Shown here: positions 1 to 6,695 of the stretch, in pieces
Layout of the letters: the number at the start of each line of letters is the position of its first letter
Position numbering within the stretch: the first letter of the stretch is position 1
Assembly: GCA_030666075.1 (NCBI GenBank)
Contig: DAOUYN010000043.1
Span: 1 to 7,246 of the forward strand
Origin: Actinomycetes bacterium
Lineage (GTDB): Bacteria > Actinomycetota > Aquicultoria > CAJVYJ01 > JAUVQD01
Length of the DNA stretch: 7,246 nucleotides
Reading direction: 5' to 3'
Translations under genes and position numbers: made by a program
Notes under the pieces: model-generated
The model's input: the letters and a program-made list of their open reading frames with translations, nothing else
What the model was told of the DNA's origin: nothing
Databases searched by the model: none

Positions 1-852
1 GGCAAGCTCGCCCTGGACAGTCGCCGGCAGCCCGTCATCGTCGGTGAGGAGCACGGCTGAAGACAGCGGGTCGTGCTCGGCTTGGGCGATCATGTCGGCA
101 GCGATAAACGCGGCCGGCGCCCGGCCATCGGCGACGATGACTACCTCCGTCGGCCCGGCGATCATATCTATATCTACCTGGCCGATTACCAGACGCTTGG
201 CAGTCGCTACATATATATTGCCCGGCCCCGTTATCTTATCGACCGCCTTGATCGTGTCGGTCCCATAGGCCATGGCCGCCACTGCTTGAGCGCCGCCGAC
301 CCGATATATTTCATCGACCCCGACGATAGCGGCGGCGGCCAGGACATAGTCACTGAGCGGCCCATCGGGACCCGGAGGCACGCAAAGCGCTATCTCTTCG
401 ACGCCGGCCAGCTTGGCCGGGATGGCGTTCATCAAGACTGAAGACGGATAGCTCGCCCGCCCGCCGGGGATATAGAGCCCCGCGCGCGAGACAGGCGTTA
501 CCCGTTGTCCAAGCGTCGCTCCATCGATATCGATGCTCCAGGTCTTGGGCAGCTGCCGCTCGTGAAAGTCGGTGATCCTTCGCGCGGCCAGCTCTAAACT
601 GTCCTTGACCTCCCCGGGGATGGCGGCCAGAGCCGACTTGATCTCGGAGAGGGGCACCCGGAATTCCTCAGGTCTTAAAGAGACGCGATCGAATCTCTCG
701 GTGTAGTCAGCGAGAGCCTCATCGCCGCGGTCGATGACATCGGCGATGATCGAGCGGACCGTCGCCGCGATCGCCTCGTCTTCGGCCGCCAGCCCCCGCC
801 CGGCTAGGGCCGTTTCTATCCCATCACTTGTCAGTCTCTTGACTTCAATCAT
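1..852 (-). CDS. hisD: Histidinol dehydrogenase, 3'-truncated by the window edge
   Basis: HisD is a zinc enzyme that oxidises L-histidinol to L-histidine in two NAD-dependent steps, the end of histidine synthesis. I translated the reverse strand from the ATG at 852-850; 284 codons are open to the left edge with no stop. The family is usually about 430 residues, so roughly two thirds is present. Visible HisD signatures are RAGLYIPGGRASYPSSVLMN (123-142), GGAQAVAAMAYGT (186-198), KITGPGNIYVATAKR (206-220), AGPTEVVI (232-239) and AQAEHDP (256-262). In the last, Q257 and H260 match the Gln and His zinc ligands of E. coli HisD. The catalytic Glu-His pair and the remaining zinc ligands lie outside the window. 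The start overlaps the hisG end by 8 bases (845-852), with only a weak GAG upstream of the ATG, so translation is probably coupled to hisG. Identity is secure. Confidence 0.96.
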   Translation of the reverse strand, partial: MIEVKRLTSDGIETALAGRGLAAEDEAIAATVRSIIADVIDRGDEALADYTERFDRVSLRPEEFRVPLSEIKSALAAIPGEVKDSLELAARRITDFHERQLPKTWSIDIDGATLGQRVTPVSRAGLYIPGGRASYPSSVLMNAIPAKLAGVEEIALCVPPGPDGPLSDYVLAAAAIVGVDEIYRVGGAQAVAAMAYGTDTIKAVDKITGPGNIYVATAKRLVIGQVDIDMIAGPTEVVIVADGRAPAAFIAADMIAQAEHDPLSSAVLLTDDDGLPATVQGELA

Positions 853-1480
853 TATTTCTCAACCGTTCTACCAGCTCGTTTATTGTCGCCGATTTTATTT
901 TATAACTAACATAGTTGGCAATCAGGCGGCAACTGACCGGCGCTATCTCGTCGAGCTCGACGAGACCGTTATCTGCCAGTGTCCGCCCGGTCGCGGTCAG
1001 GTCCACTATCTCGTCAGCCAACCCGACGAGCGGAGCCAGCTCCATCGAACCATACAGCTTGATTATCTCGGCCTGGCGGCCGCAGCGCTCGAGGTAATCG
1101 GCCGCCACTTTCGGATATTTGGTGGCGATCCGGCGCGGACCGTTCTCCCGGAGCGCCGCTTGGGCCCCGCCGGAGGCATCGGCCCGACCGGCCAAGACGA
1201 AGCGACAGGCGCCGATACCCAGATCGAGTAGTTCGAAAATATCGTAATCGCCTTCCATCAAGGTGTCGCTGCCGACAAAACCGATATCGACGGCGCCCCA
1301 TTCGACGAACGTCGGAACGTCCGTTGCCCGACAGATCACATACTCGGCATCGGCGGTCTCCAAGCGCAACCGCCGCCCGGGATCCGACAGCGGCGCCGTA
1401 TCGAACCCGACGTCACTTAGCTGCCGAATAACCGGCTCCAGCAAAGATCCCTTCGACACCGCGATCTTTAACTTGCTCAT
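845..1480 (-). CDS. hisG: ATP phosphoribosyltransferase, short-form catalytic subunit
   Basis: HisG condenses ATP with PRPP to give phosphoribosyl-ATP, the committed step of histidine synthesis in the cytoplasm. The 211-residue product is the short form, which lacks the C-terminal regulatory (ACT-like) domain of long HisG and requires HisZ for activity and histidine feedback. Features seen: the N-terminal AVSKGSLLEP (7-16), the ligand-binding core DVPTFVEWGAVDIGFVG (54-70), LLDLGIGACRFVLAG (84-98), and the PRPP-binding loop DLTATGRTLADNGL (160-173), followed by the usual C-terminal SCRLIANYVSYK region. The ATG at 1480-1478 overlaps the hisZ TGA in an ATGA motif (4-base overlap), and no good Shine-Dalgarno is seen apart from a distant AAGG, so translation is probably coupled to hisZ. 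The adjacent hisZ fits the short-form assignment exactly. Confidence 0.97.
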   Translation of the reverse strand: MSKLKIAVSKGSLLEPVIRQLSDVGFDTAPLSDPGRRLRLETADAEYVICRATDVPTFVEWGAVDIGFVGSDTLMEGDYDIFELLDLGIGACRFVLAGRADASGGAQAALRENGPRRIATKYPKVAADYLERCGRQAEIIKLYGSMELAPLVGLADEIVDLTATGRTLADNGLVELDEIAPVSCRLIANYVSYKIKSATINELVERLRNND

Positions 1481-2463
1481 CGCCCGCCGCCGCCTTGAGC
1501 CAGGGCGCTCTCCAGGCGCTCCAACCCCAGCGCGAACCCCGCGGCCGGGGCATCGTAGCCGAACTCGGCCAGCAGGTTATCGTAGCGCCCGCCGCCGCCT
1601 AGAACCGCGCCCAGTGCCGGTGTATAAGCTTCAAAGATGATGCCGGTGTAATAATCAAAATCGCGGACGATGCCGAGATCGAGGATGACTCGATCAGCCG
1701 CTCCGGCGGCCGCCAGCGCTTCGTAGACCTGCCGCAAACCGGCCAGGACCTCCGAGCCGCCGCGGCGCTCTCCCAGGGCCTCCGCCCGGTCCAGGACTTG
1801 TGCACCGCCGCTGAGACCCGGCAGTAAGAGCAGATCGGCCGTTGTCGCTTCATCAAGGTCCAGCCGCTTGACGATCTCTTCGTAACGGACAAGATTCCGC
1901 CCGGCCAGGGCTGCCCGGAGACTGTCCTTCTCCTCGCCGCCCAACTCGAGTTTGTCTAGGACCCGGCCCAAAAAGTCTATCCGTCCCAATCCGACTTTGA
2001 AATCCTTGAGGCCGGCCGCCAATAAGGTCTCGATGAAAAGCAAGACTATCTCGGCGTCATCGTCGGGGGAGCCGCCGCCGATGCGCTCGACACCGGCCTG
2101 CCAAAACTCCCGGGGTTGTCCTTGTTTCGAAGAGTGCTCGCGAAAGACATTGGCGATGTAGTAGAGGCGGTGCGGTTCATCCTCGCGCGCCAGGCGCTGG
2201 GCCACGACCCGGGCGATCGATGTGGTCATCTCGGGGCGCAACGCCAACAGGCGACCATCGGTGCCCATAAAACGGACCATCTCCCCCCGAAGTGCCGTGC
2301 CCGTCTCGACTGCCAAGTTATCGTAGAACTCAAATGAAGGGCTGATGACCTCGCCATAGTCGCGCGCCTCAAAGGCCGTCCGCAGACGCCCCTCTAAAGC
2401 CCGACGCTTTTGGGCCCGAGCCGGCAAAATATCCCAAAGTCCTTCCGGTACGGCCGGATCCAT
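1477..2463 (-). CDS. hisZ: ATP phosphoribosyltransferase regulatory subunit (HisRS-like)
   Basis: HisZ is a catalytically retired paralogue of histidyl-tRNA synthetase that binds HisG to make the active, histidine-inhibited ATP phosphoribosyltransferase. From the ATG at 2463-2461 the product is 328 residues. It shows the class II core: PEGLWDILP (6-14), LLALRPEMTTSIAR (72-85), a motif-2-like RLYYIANVFRE (99-109), the HisRS-type segment IVRDFDYYTGIIFEAY (265-280), and motif 3 as GGGGRYDNLL (289-298) with GFALGLERL (309-317). It ends about 10 residues after motif 3, so the anticodon-binding domain of true HisRS (about 420 residues) is absent, which separates it from hisS. The start is uncertain: a TTG precedes the ATG directly (2466-2464), and the only strong Shine-Dalgarno is 26 bases away, well placed for an in-frame ATC at 2484. 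It has its own promoter and overlaps hisG at its end. Confidence 0.94.
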   Translation of the reverse strand: MDPAVPEGLWDILPARAQKRRALEGRLRTAFEARDYGEVISPSFEFYDNLAVETGTALRGEMVRFMGTDGRLLALRPEMTTSIARVVAQRLAREDEPHRLYYIANVFREHSSKQGQPREFWQAGVERIGGGSPDDDAEIVLLFIETLLAAGLKDFKVGLGRIDFLGRVLDKLELGGEEKDSLRAALAGRNLVRYEEIVKRLDLDEATTADLLLLPGLSGGAQVLDRAEALGERRGGSEVLAGLRQVYEALAAAGAADRVILDLGIVRDFDYYTGIIFEAYTPALGAVLGGGGRYDNLLAEFGYDAPAAGFALGLERLESALAQGGGGR

Positions 2464-2489
2464 CAAATCACGCTTAGAATCGATTGTGC

Positions 2490-2495
2490 CCTCCT
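2490..2495 (-). promoter_or_regulatory. Strong Shine-Dalgarno upstream of hisZ, oddly placed
   Basis: The minus strand reads AGGAGG here, a full match to the anti-Shine-Dalgarno core. It lies 26 bases before the hisZ ATG, too far for normal use, but 5 bases before an in-frame ATC codon (2484-2482). No ATG, GTG or TTG falls in the normal 5-12 base window. It therefore bears directly on which hisZ start is used. Confidence 0.6.
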
Positions 2496-2509
2496 AACTT
2501 TACTACATT

Positions 2510-2525
2510 AACGCATTAAAGCGTT
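2510..2525. promoter_or_regulatory. Near-perfect 16-bp palindrome on the his -10 box (candidate operator)
   Basis: On the minus strand the site reads AACGCTTTAATGCGTT. Seven of its eight base pairs are symmetric: AACGC and GCGTT arms, one mismatched pair, and a central TTAA. The -10 hexamer (2520-2515) sits exactly in its middle, so a bound repressor would block RNA polymerase. The E. coli trp operator is likewise a palindrome with a central TTAA overlapping the -10 region. A TrpR/YerC-family protein is encoded at 5987-6274 and is the natural candidate ligand. That link is inferred. I saw no matching palindrome at the yerC promoter. Confidence 0.5.
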
Positions 2526-2543
2526 GGACTTGGATATTGTCAA
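2515..2543 (-). promoter_or_regulatory. Promoter of hisZGD
   Basis: The -35 box is TTGACA (2543-2538, perfect consensus). After a 17-bp spacer the -10 box is TTTAAT (2520-2515, 5 of 6). Transcription would begin near 2508, giving a leader of about 45 bases to the hisZ ATG. That is too short for a peptide attenuator, T-box or riboswitch, so control is most likely at the promoter itself. The promoter lies in the gap just after the dnaE stop. Confidence 0.8.
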
Positions 2544-2557
2544 GGGGGTAGGTCTGG

Positions 2558-5500
2558 TCAGGCAACCGTCACTGAGCCGTCCCCCAGGAGGCCGCTCAGT
2601 TCGCCGATGATCCGTCCCGTCCCGGCGACCCGAAAGTCTCCGGAGAACTTGAGAGTGGTCAGCTTCTTGCCTTTGTTGAGACGCAAGAACACCTCGGCAT
2701 CGCCCGGATGGGAGCGAAGAACCCCCTGGAGCTTGGCTATCAGGTCCTTGCTGAGGCGATCGCCGCCTACTTGAAGGTAGATAGCCTGGGGAAGAGTATT
2801 TTCGGTCATCTCGAGCACCTGGACGTTCTGGGCGATCAGTTTGACCTCGCCTTCCTTGACATCGAGACGTCCTTTTATCTTGACGACAGCGTCATCGACG
2901 ATGATCGCCCGATGCTTGTCTAAAACGTTTGGGAAGATCACGACCTCGATAGAACCTTCCAGGCCCTCGATGACGATAAAGGCCATATTATCGCCTTTGC
3001 GGGTGACTTTCCGGCTGATCTTAGACACCATGCCGCCCAAGGTCACGGTCGCGCCGTCCGCTTTCTCGCGGGCCACACTGATAGGCGTGGTCTGGGCCGA
3101 AAGGACATGGGCGAACGCCAGTAGGGGGTTGTCGCTGACATAGAGACCGAGCATGTCCTTTTCGAAAGCCAGCATCTCGGGCTTGGCCAACTCATCTTTG
3201 GCCGCCGCCGGCCACACCGGTTTTTGCGGGGTCGCCCGGTCTTCGTCCGCTCCGCCTCCGCCAAAGAGGCTGAACTGGCCGGACTCCAGTTCTTTCCGAC
3301 GCTTGTTGCCCGCGTCGACCGCCTGCTCGAAGGTGGACAAAAAGAACTTGCGGCTGGCCCCAAGGGAATCGAATGCCCCGCCTTTGATCAGACTTTCCAG
3401 CGCCCGCTTGTTGAGGGACGCGCTATCGACCCGCTCGCAAAAATCGACCAGCGATACGAACGGCCGCTCCCCGCGCGCCTCGATGATCTTCTCGATGGCC
3501 CCGCTGCCCGCGTTGCGCACGGCGGCCAGACCGAAGAGTATCTGCGAGTCGACCGCGGTAAACTCGCTGAAACTCTCATTGACATCGGGCGGGCGGACTT
3601 CGATATCAAGGCGGCGACACTCGTTGACATAGAGAGCGACCTTATCCTTGTTGTCCATGATGCTGGTCAGCAAAGCGGCCATAAACTCGTGGGGGTAATG
3701 TGCCTTCAAGTACGCGGTCTGATAGGAAACTACCGCGTACGCGGCGCTATGACTTTTATTAAAACCATACCCGGCGAAATGATTGACAAGGTCGAAGACC
3801 TTTCCCGCCGTCTTCTTTTCGATACCGTTGGCTTGGGCGCCGCTGATAAACTTCTCTTTCTGCTCGGCGAGGACCTCAGCTTTCTTTTTGCCCATGGCTT
3901 TACGGAGGATATCGGCCTCACCTAGTGAAAACCCGGCCATATCCGTCGCCACCCGCATGACCTGCTCCTGGTAGACGATGATCCCATAGGTGTCCTTCAG
4001 GAATGATTCGAGCATCGGGTGCGGGTACGCTATCTCTTTGCGCCCGTGCTTACAGTCGACGAAGTCCTTGACCATCCCCGACTGCAGCGGGCCCGGCCGA
4101 TAGAGGGCCAGCAGGGCCACTATGTCGTGGAAGGCGGTCGGCTCCAGATCCCGGACTAGGGCGCGCATGCCGGAACTCTCTAGCTGAAAGAGGCCGATCG
4201 TATTGCCCGACTGGAGCAACTCATAGGTCTTTTCATCGTCAAGCGGCAACTCGTCTATGTCTATCTTGACTCCATGGTTCCGCTCTATGCCGGCCAAAGC
4301 GTCACCGATGACCGTCAGAGTCCGCAAGCCAAGGAAATCCATCTTCAACAGGCCGATGTCGGTGATGGTGTCCATCGACCCTTGGGTCACCACTTCCGTG
4401 GTCGGCTTTTTTTGGATAGGAATATAGTTGGGCAGGGCATCCTTGGCGATGACGACGCCGGCGGCGTGGATAGAATCCTGGCGGATCATCCCCTCGAGCG
4501 CCTTGGCCGTATCGATGACTTTTTGAGTCACTTCGTCGGTAGCATAGGCCTCTTGGAGTTCAGCCGATTCGAGCGCGGTATCCAAGGTGGTGCCAGGTAT
4601 TTCTGGTACCATCTTGGCTATCTTATCGACCACGCCGTAGGGGATGGCAAAGACACGACCGGCGTCACGGATAGCCGCGCGGGCCGCCATGGTGCTAAAA
4701 GTGATTATCTGCGCTACCCTGTCTTCTCCATACTTGTCGACGACATAGCGGATGACCTCGTCACGGCGGACATAACAAAAGTCTATATCGATATCTGGCA
4801 TGCTCACCCGCTCGGGATTGAGAAACCGTTCGAAAAGCAGATCGTGCTCGAGCGGATCGATATTGGTGATGCCTAAAGCATAGGCAACTATGCTGCCGGC
4901 GGCCGACCCGCGGCCGGGCCCGACCCGGATGCCGTTTTCTTTAGCGAAACGGATGAAGTCCCAGACGATCAGAAAATAGCCCGAGAAGCCGGTGGTCTTG
5001 ATGACATCCAGTTCATGGACGAGCCGCTCCTCTATTTCCGGGCCGATCTGATCGTAGCGGCCGGCCAGGCCCTCGCGGCAGAGCGATTCGAGCTGCGTCT
5101 CGAGGGTATGTCCTTTCGGGACCTCGCACTCGGGTAGGAGTATCTTGCCCAGTTCGAGTTCTACATTGCACGCCTCGGCGATCGCCAGACTATTGGCCAA
5201 AGCCTCCGGCCGCTCGGGAAAGACGGCAGCCATCTCCTCGCCGGACTTCATGTAGAACTCTTCGGTGCTGAACTTCATCCGACCTTCTTCTTCCATGGTC
5301 GAACCCGTCTGTATGCAAAGGAGGACATCGTGGGACACACTGTCCTCGCGCTTCAAATAATGAACGTCGTTTGACGCGATCAGGCCGATACCGAGAGCAT
5401 CGGCTATCTCTATCAGCCCGGTATTTATCTTCTTCTGCTCGGGGATGCCGTGGTCCTGTATCTCTATGTAGTAGTTGCCCTCGCCAAATAGTTTTGAATA

Positions 5501-5983
5501 GGCCGCCGCCGTGGTTTTGGCCTCTTCATTGAGATTCGCCAAGACCGACCGCGCTATCTGGCCGGACATGCACCCGGAAAGGGCGATCAGCCCTTCGTGG
5601 TACCGCTCCAGCAGTTCCCAATCGACCCGCGGCTTGTAATAGAAACCGTCGAGAAAAGCATAGGAGACCAAATGCATCAGGTTCCGGTATCCGGCATTGT
5701 CTTTGGCCAGGAGCGTCAAGTGCGTATTGGCCGATTCCTTGCTGACATTCTTGTCGAAACGACTGCCCGGAGCCACGTAGACCTCGCAACCCAAGATCGG
5801 CTTGACCCCGGCCTTCTTCGCCTTTTGATAAAACTCGACGCAGCCGTACATCACCCCATGGTCGGTCAGGGCAACCGCCCCCATCTTCAGTTCCTGGGCG
5901 CGGGAAACTAGACCGTCGAGGCGGCAGGCGCCGTCGAGCATGGAGAACTCAGAGTGGTTATGCAGATGGACAAAGTCGGCCAC
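2558..5983 (-). CDS. dnaE: DNA polymerase III alpha subunit, DnaE1 type
   Basis: This is the replicative C-family polymerase at the fork. The 1141-residue product is full length (E. coli has 1160) with no intein or frameshift. Domains in order: PHP domain (about 1-280) with HLHNH (6-10), TDHG (40-43), SGC (136-138) and NDVH (205-208); polymerase palm and fingers with GPGRGSAAGS (355-364) and PDIDIDF (396-402). D399 and D401 match the catalytic pair of E. coli, and D549 in KMDFLGL is the third aspartate. A helix-hairpin-helix region follows (about 815-875). The clamp-binding motif is QFSLF (903-907), followed by a Gly/Ala-rich linker. The OB fold (about 975-1055) and a short C-terminal domain complete it. 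The start is GTG (5983-5981), 3 bases after the yerC stop, with only weak Shine-Dalgarno sequence, so coupling to yerC is likely. The PHP metal site looks complete. It is not the error-prone DnaE2/ImuC type, judging by the QFSLF clamp motif, normal length and single-gene setting beside replication genes. Confidence 0.98.
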   Translation of the reverse strand: MADFVHLHNHSEFSMLDGACRLDGLVSRAQELKMGAVALTDHGVMYGCVEFYQKAKKAGVKPILGCEVYVAPGSRFDKNVSKESANTHLTLLAKDNAGYRNLMHLVSYAFLDGFYYKPRVDWELLERYHEGLIALSGCMSGQIARSVLANLNEEAKTTAAAYSKLFGEGNYYIEIQDHGIPEQKKINTGLIEIADALGIGLIASNDVHYLKREDSVSHDVLLCIQTGSTMEEEGRMKFSTEEFYMKSGEEMAAVFPERPEALANSLAIAEACNVELELGKILLPECEVPKGHTLETQLESLCREGLAGRYDQIGPEIEERLVHELDVIKTTGFSGYFLIVWDFIRFAKENGIRVGPGRGSAAGSIVAYALGITNIDPLEHDLLFERFLNPERVSMPDIDIDFCYVRRDEVIRYVVDKYGEDRVAQIITFSTMAARAAIRDAGRVFAIPYGVVDKIAKMVPEIPGTTLDTALESAELQEAYATDEVTQKVIDTAKALEGMIRQDSIHAAGVVIAKDALPNYIPIQKKPTTEVVTQGSMDTITDIGLLKMDFLGLRTLTVIGDALAGIERNHGVKIDIDELPLDDEKTYELLQSGNTIGLFQLESSGMRALVRDLEPTAFHDIVALLALYRPGPLQSGMVKDFVDCKHGRKEIAYPHPMLESFLKDTYGIIVYQEQVMRVATDMAGFSLGEADILRKAMGKKKAEVLAEQKEKFISGAQANGIEKKTAGKVFDLVNHFAGYGFNKSHSAAYAVVSYQTAYLKAHYPHEFMAALLTSIMDNKDKVALYVNECRRLDIEVRPPDVNESFSEFTAVDSQILFGLAAVRNAGSGAIEKIIEARGERPFVSLVDFCERVDSASLNKRALESLIKGGAFDSLGASRKFFLSTFEQAVDAGNKRRKELESGQFSLFGGGGADEDRATPQKPVWPAAAKDELAKPEMLAFEKDMLGLYVSDNPLLAFAHVLSAQTTPISVAREKADGATVTLGGMVSKISRKVTRKGDNMAFIVIEGLEGSIEVVIFPNVLDKHRAIIVDDAVVKIKGRLDVKEGEVKLIAQNVQVLEMTENTLPQAIYLQVGGDRLSKDLIAKLQGVLRSHPGDAEVFLRLNKGKKLTTLKFSGDFRVAGTGRIIGELSGLLGDGSVTVA

Positions 5984-5986
5984 GCC

Positions 5987-6274
5987 CTAGACCTTCGTGC
6001 GATCTAAGACGATCCGATAGCCGTCGGCCCCGTAGCTGAGATAACGCTTGACGCGACTGATCGTGGCCGTGCTGGCTCCGGTGGACTCGGCGATCACCGA
6101 ATAGCTTTCCCCTTCGTCGAGCTTGCGGGCGACATCGAGCCGCTGGGCGATCGACTTCAGTTCAGCGATCGTGCAGACATCCTCAAAAAACTGATAGCAC
6201 TCATCTTCGTCTTTGAGGCTCAGAATAGCCTCGAACAGGTAGTCCACCGCCGGTGATTTGAGTCGCTCGTCCAA
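5987..6274 (-). CDS. yerC: YerC/YecD-type TrpR-like transcriptional regulator
   Basis: The 95-residue all-helical protein belongs to the Trp-repressor-like YerC/YecD family (typically about 95-105 residues). The N-terminal part (8-55) holds the family pattern LFEAILSLKDEDECYQFFEDV followed by TIAELKSIAQRLDVARKL, in two parts of the same helix bundle. A helix-turn-helix spans about 57-78: YSVIAESTGASTATISRVKR. TrpR-family proteins are dimers that bind palindromes. Comparative genomics has, as I recall, proposed that YerC relatives control histidine genes in Firmicutes (HisR); the ligand is not readable from sequence. The start is TTG (6274-6272) with AAGGAG 5 bases upstream, better placed than any other candidate. 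It lies directly upstream of dnaE and shares its promoter, and the his promoter just beyond dnaE carries a candidate operator. Family assignment is firm; the target is inferred. Confidence 0.9.
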   Translation of the reverse strand: MDERLKSPAVDYLFEAILSLKDEDECYQFFEDVCTIAELKSIAQRLDVARKLDEGESYSVIAESTGASTATISRVKRYLSYGADGYRIVLDRTKV

Positions 6275-6279
6275 AAGAA

Positions 6280-6285
6280 CTCCTT
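6280..6285 (-). promoter_or_regulatory. Shine-Dalgarno that fixes the TTG start of yerC
   Basis: The minus strand reads AAGGAG, 5 bases before the TTG at 6274-6272. No ATG or GTG in frame is similarly placed, so this site decides the start. Confidence 0.8.
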
Positions 6286-6325
6286 AGTGAAATCAGGAAA
6301 GAACTCGTTGTATTGTCGCTATCTT

Positions 6326-6354
6326 ATTATTAAATCCGGGGGTGGCTTAGTCAA
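6326..6354 (-). promoter_or_regulatory. Promoter of yerC-dnaE
   Basis: The -35 box is TTGACT (6354-6349, 5 of 6 to TTGACA), then a 17-bp spacer, then the -10 box AATAAT (6331-6326, 5 of 6 to TATAAT). A start near 6319 leaves a leader of about 45 bases to the yerC TTG. It begins only 13 bases after the glutaredoxin stop. No intrinsic terminator is visible between them, so some readthrough from the upstream gene is possible. Confidence 0.7.
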
Positions 6355-6367
6355 GAATAAAAGAGCG

Positions 6368-6607
6368 TCAATTATCAGTAAGCAAAGTATCCAGCATCGC
6401 CTGATTGTACCCGACGACGACCTCATCATTGACGATGATAACCGGGACCCCTTGTTGGCCGCTGACGTCTAGCAGCTCTTCGCGGACCTCCGGGTCTCCT
6501 TGCACGTCTTTCTCGTCGTATCCAAAGCCCTTCTCCCGCAGATGTTCCTTTGCCTGAAGACAGAACGGGCATGTTGTTTCGGTGTAAATGACTACGCGTT
6601 TCTCCAT
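6368..6607 (-). CDS. Glutaredoxin-like thiol-disulfide oxidoreductase
   Basis: The 79-residue protein has the thioredoxin fold of the small glutaredoxin/NrdH/YruB-like group. The redox motif is TCPFC (12-16, cysteines 13 and 16) after a beta strand (VVIYTE). The conserved cis-proline is in GVPVI (53-57), followed by EVVVGYNQAMLDTLL (62-76), the usual C-terminal element. Such proteins reduce disulfides in the cytoplasm, sometimes for ribonucleotide reductase; no nrd gene is in this window, so the partner is unknown. I chose the ATG at 6607-6605 because MEKRVVIY fits the family start. An in-frame TTG at 6643-6641 has AAAGGT 7 bases upstream and would add 12 basic residues. Divergent from the vanZ-like gene across an 88-base gap that holds no promoter I could call with confidence. 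Confidence 0.88.
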   Translation of the reverse strand: MEKRVVIYTETTCPFCLQAKEHLREKGFGYDEKDVQGDPEVREELLDVSGQQGVPVIIVNDEVVVGYNQAMLDTLLTDN

Positions 6608-6695
6608 AGCTTTTCTTTTCCCGCGTATCCCGGAGATTCTCAATACATCTACCTTTTTTTGCTTTTACGCGCCCGCCCCTATAGTCTTCGGAACC

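Noticed and set aside
522..535. Perfect 14-bp palindrome CATCGATATCGATG
   Set aside because: It lies inside hisD and is the by-product of codons for Ser-Ile-Asp-Ile-Asp; no promoter or regulatory context surrounds it.
1477..2463. hisZ could be read as hisS (histidyl-tRNA synthetase)
   Set aside because: The protein ends right after motif 3 and lacks the anticodon-binding domain, and it is directly followed by a short-form hisG that needs HisZ.
2467..2515. Histidine leader peptide, T-box or riboswitch before hisZ
   Set aside because: The leader is only about 45 bases, with no run of histidine codons, no stable hairpin and no terminator-like T run.
3224..3925. Long plus-strand open frame of 233 codons inside dnaE
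   Set aside because: It is antisense to an unmistakable dnaE, has low-complexity composition from GC-rich codons and no recognisable domain. The other plus-strand frames at 73-441, 734-1231, 1263-1640 and 4274-4876 fail for the same reasons.
6608..6695. Divergent promoters between the glutaredoxin and vanZ-like genes
   Set aside because: TATAGT at about 6680 could be a plus-strand -10, but no credible -35 accompanies it, and nothing convincing appears on the minus strand. Promoters must exist here, yet I cannot place them.
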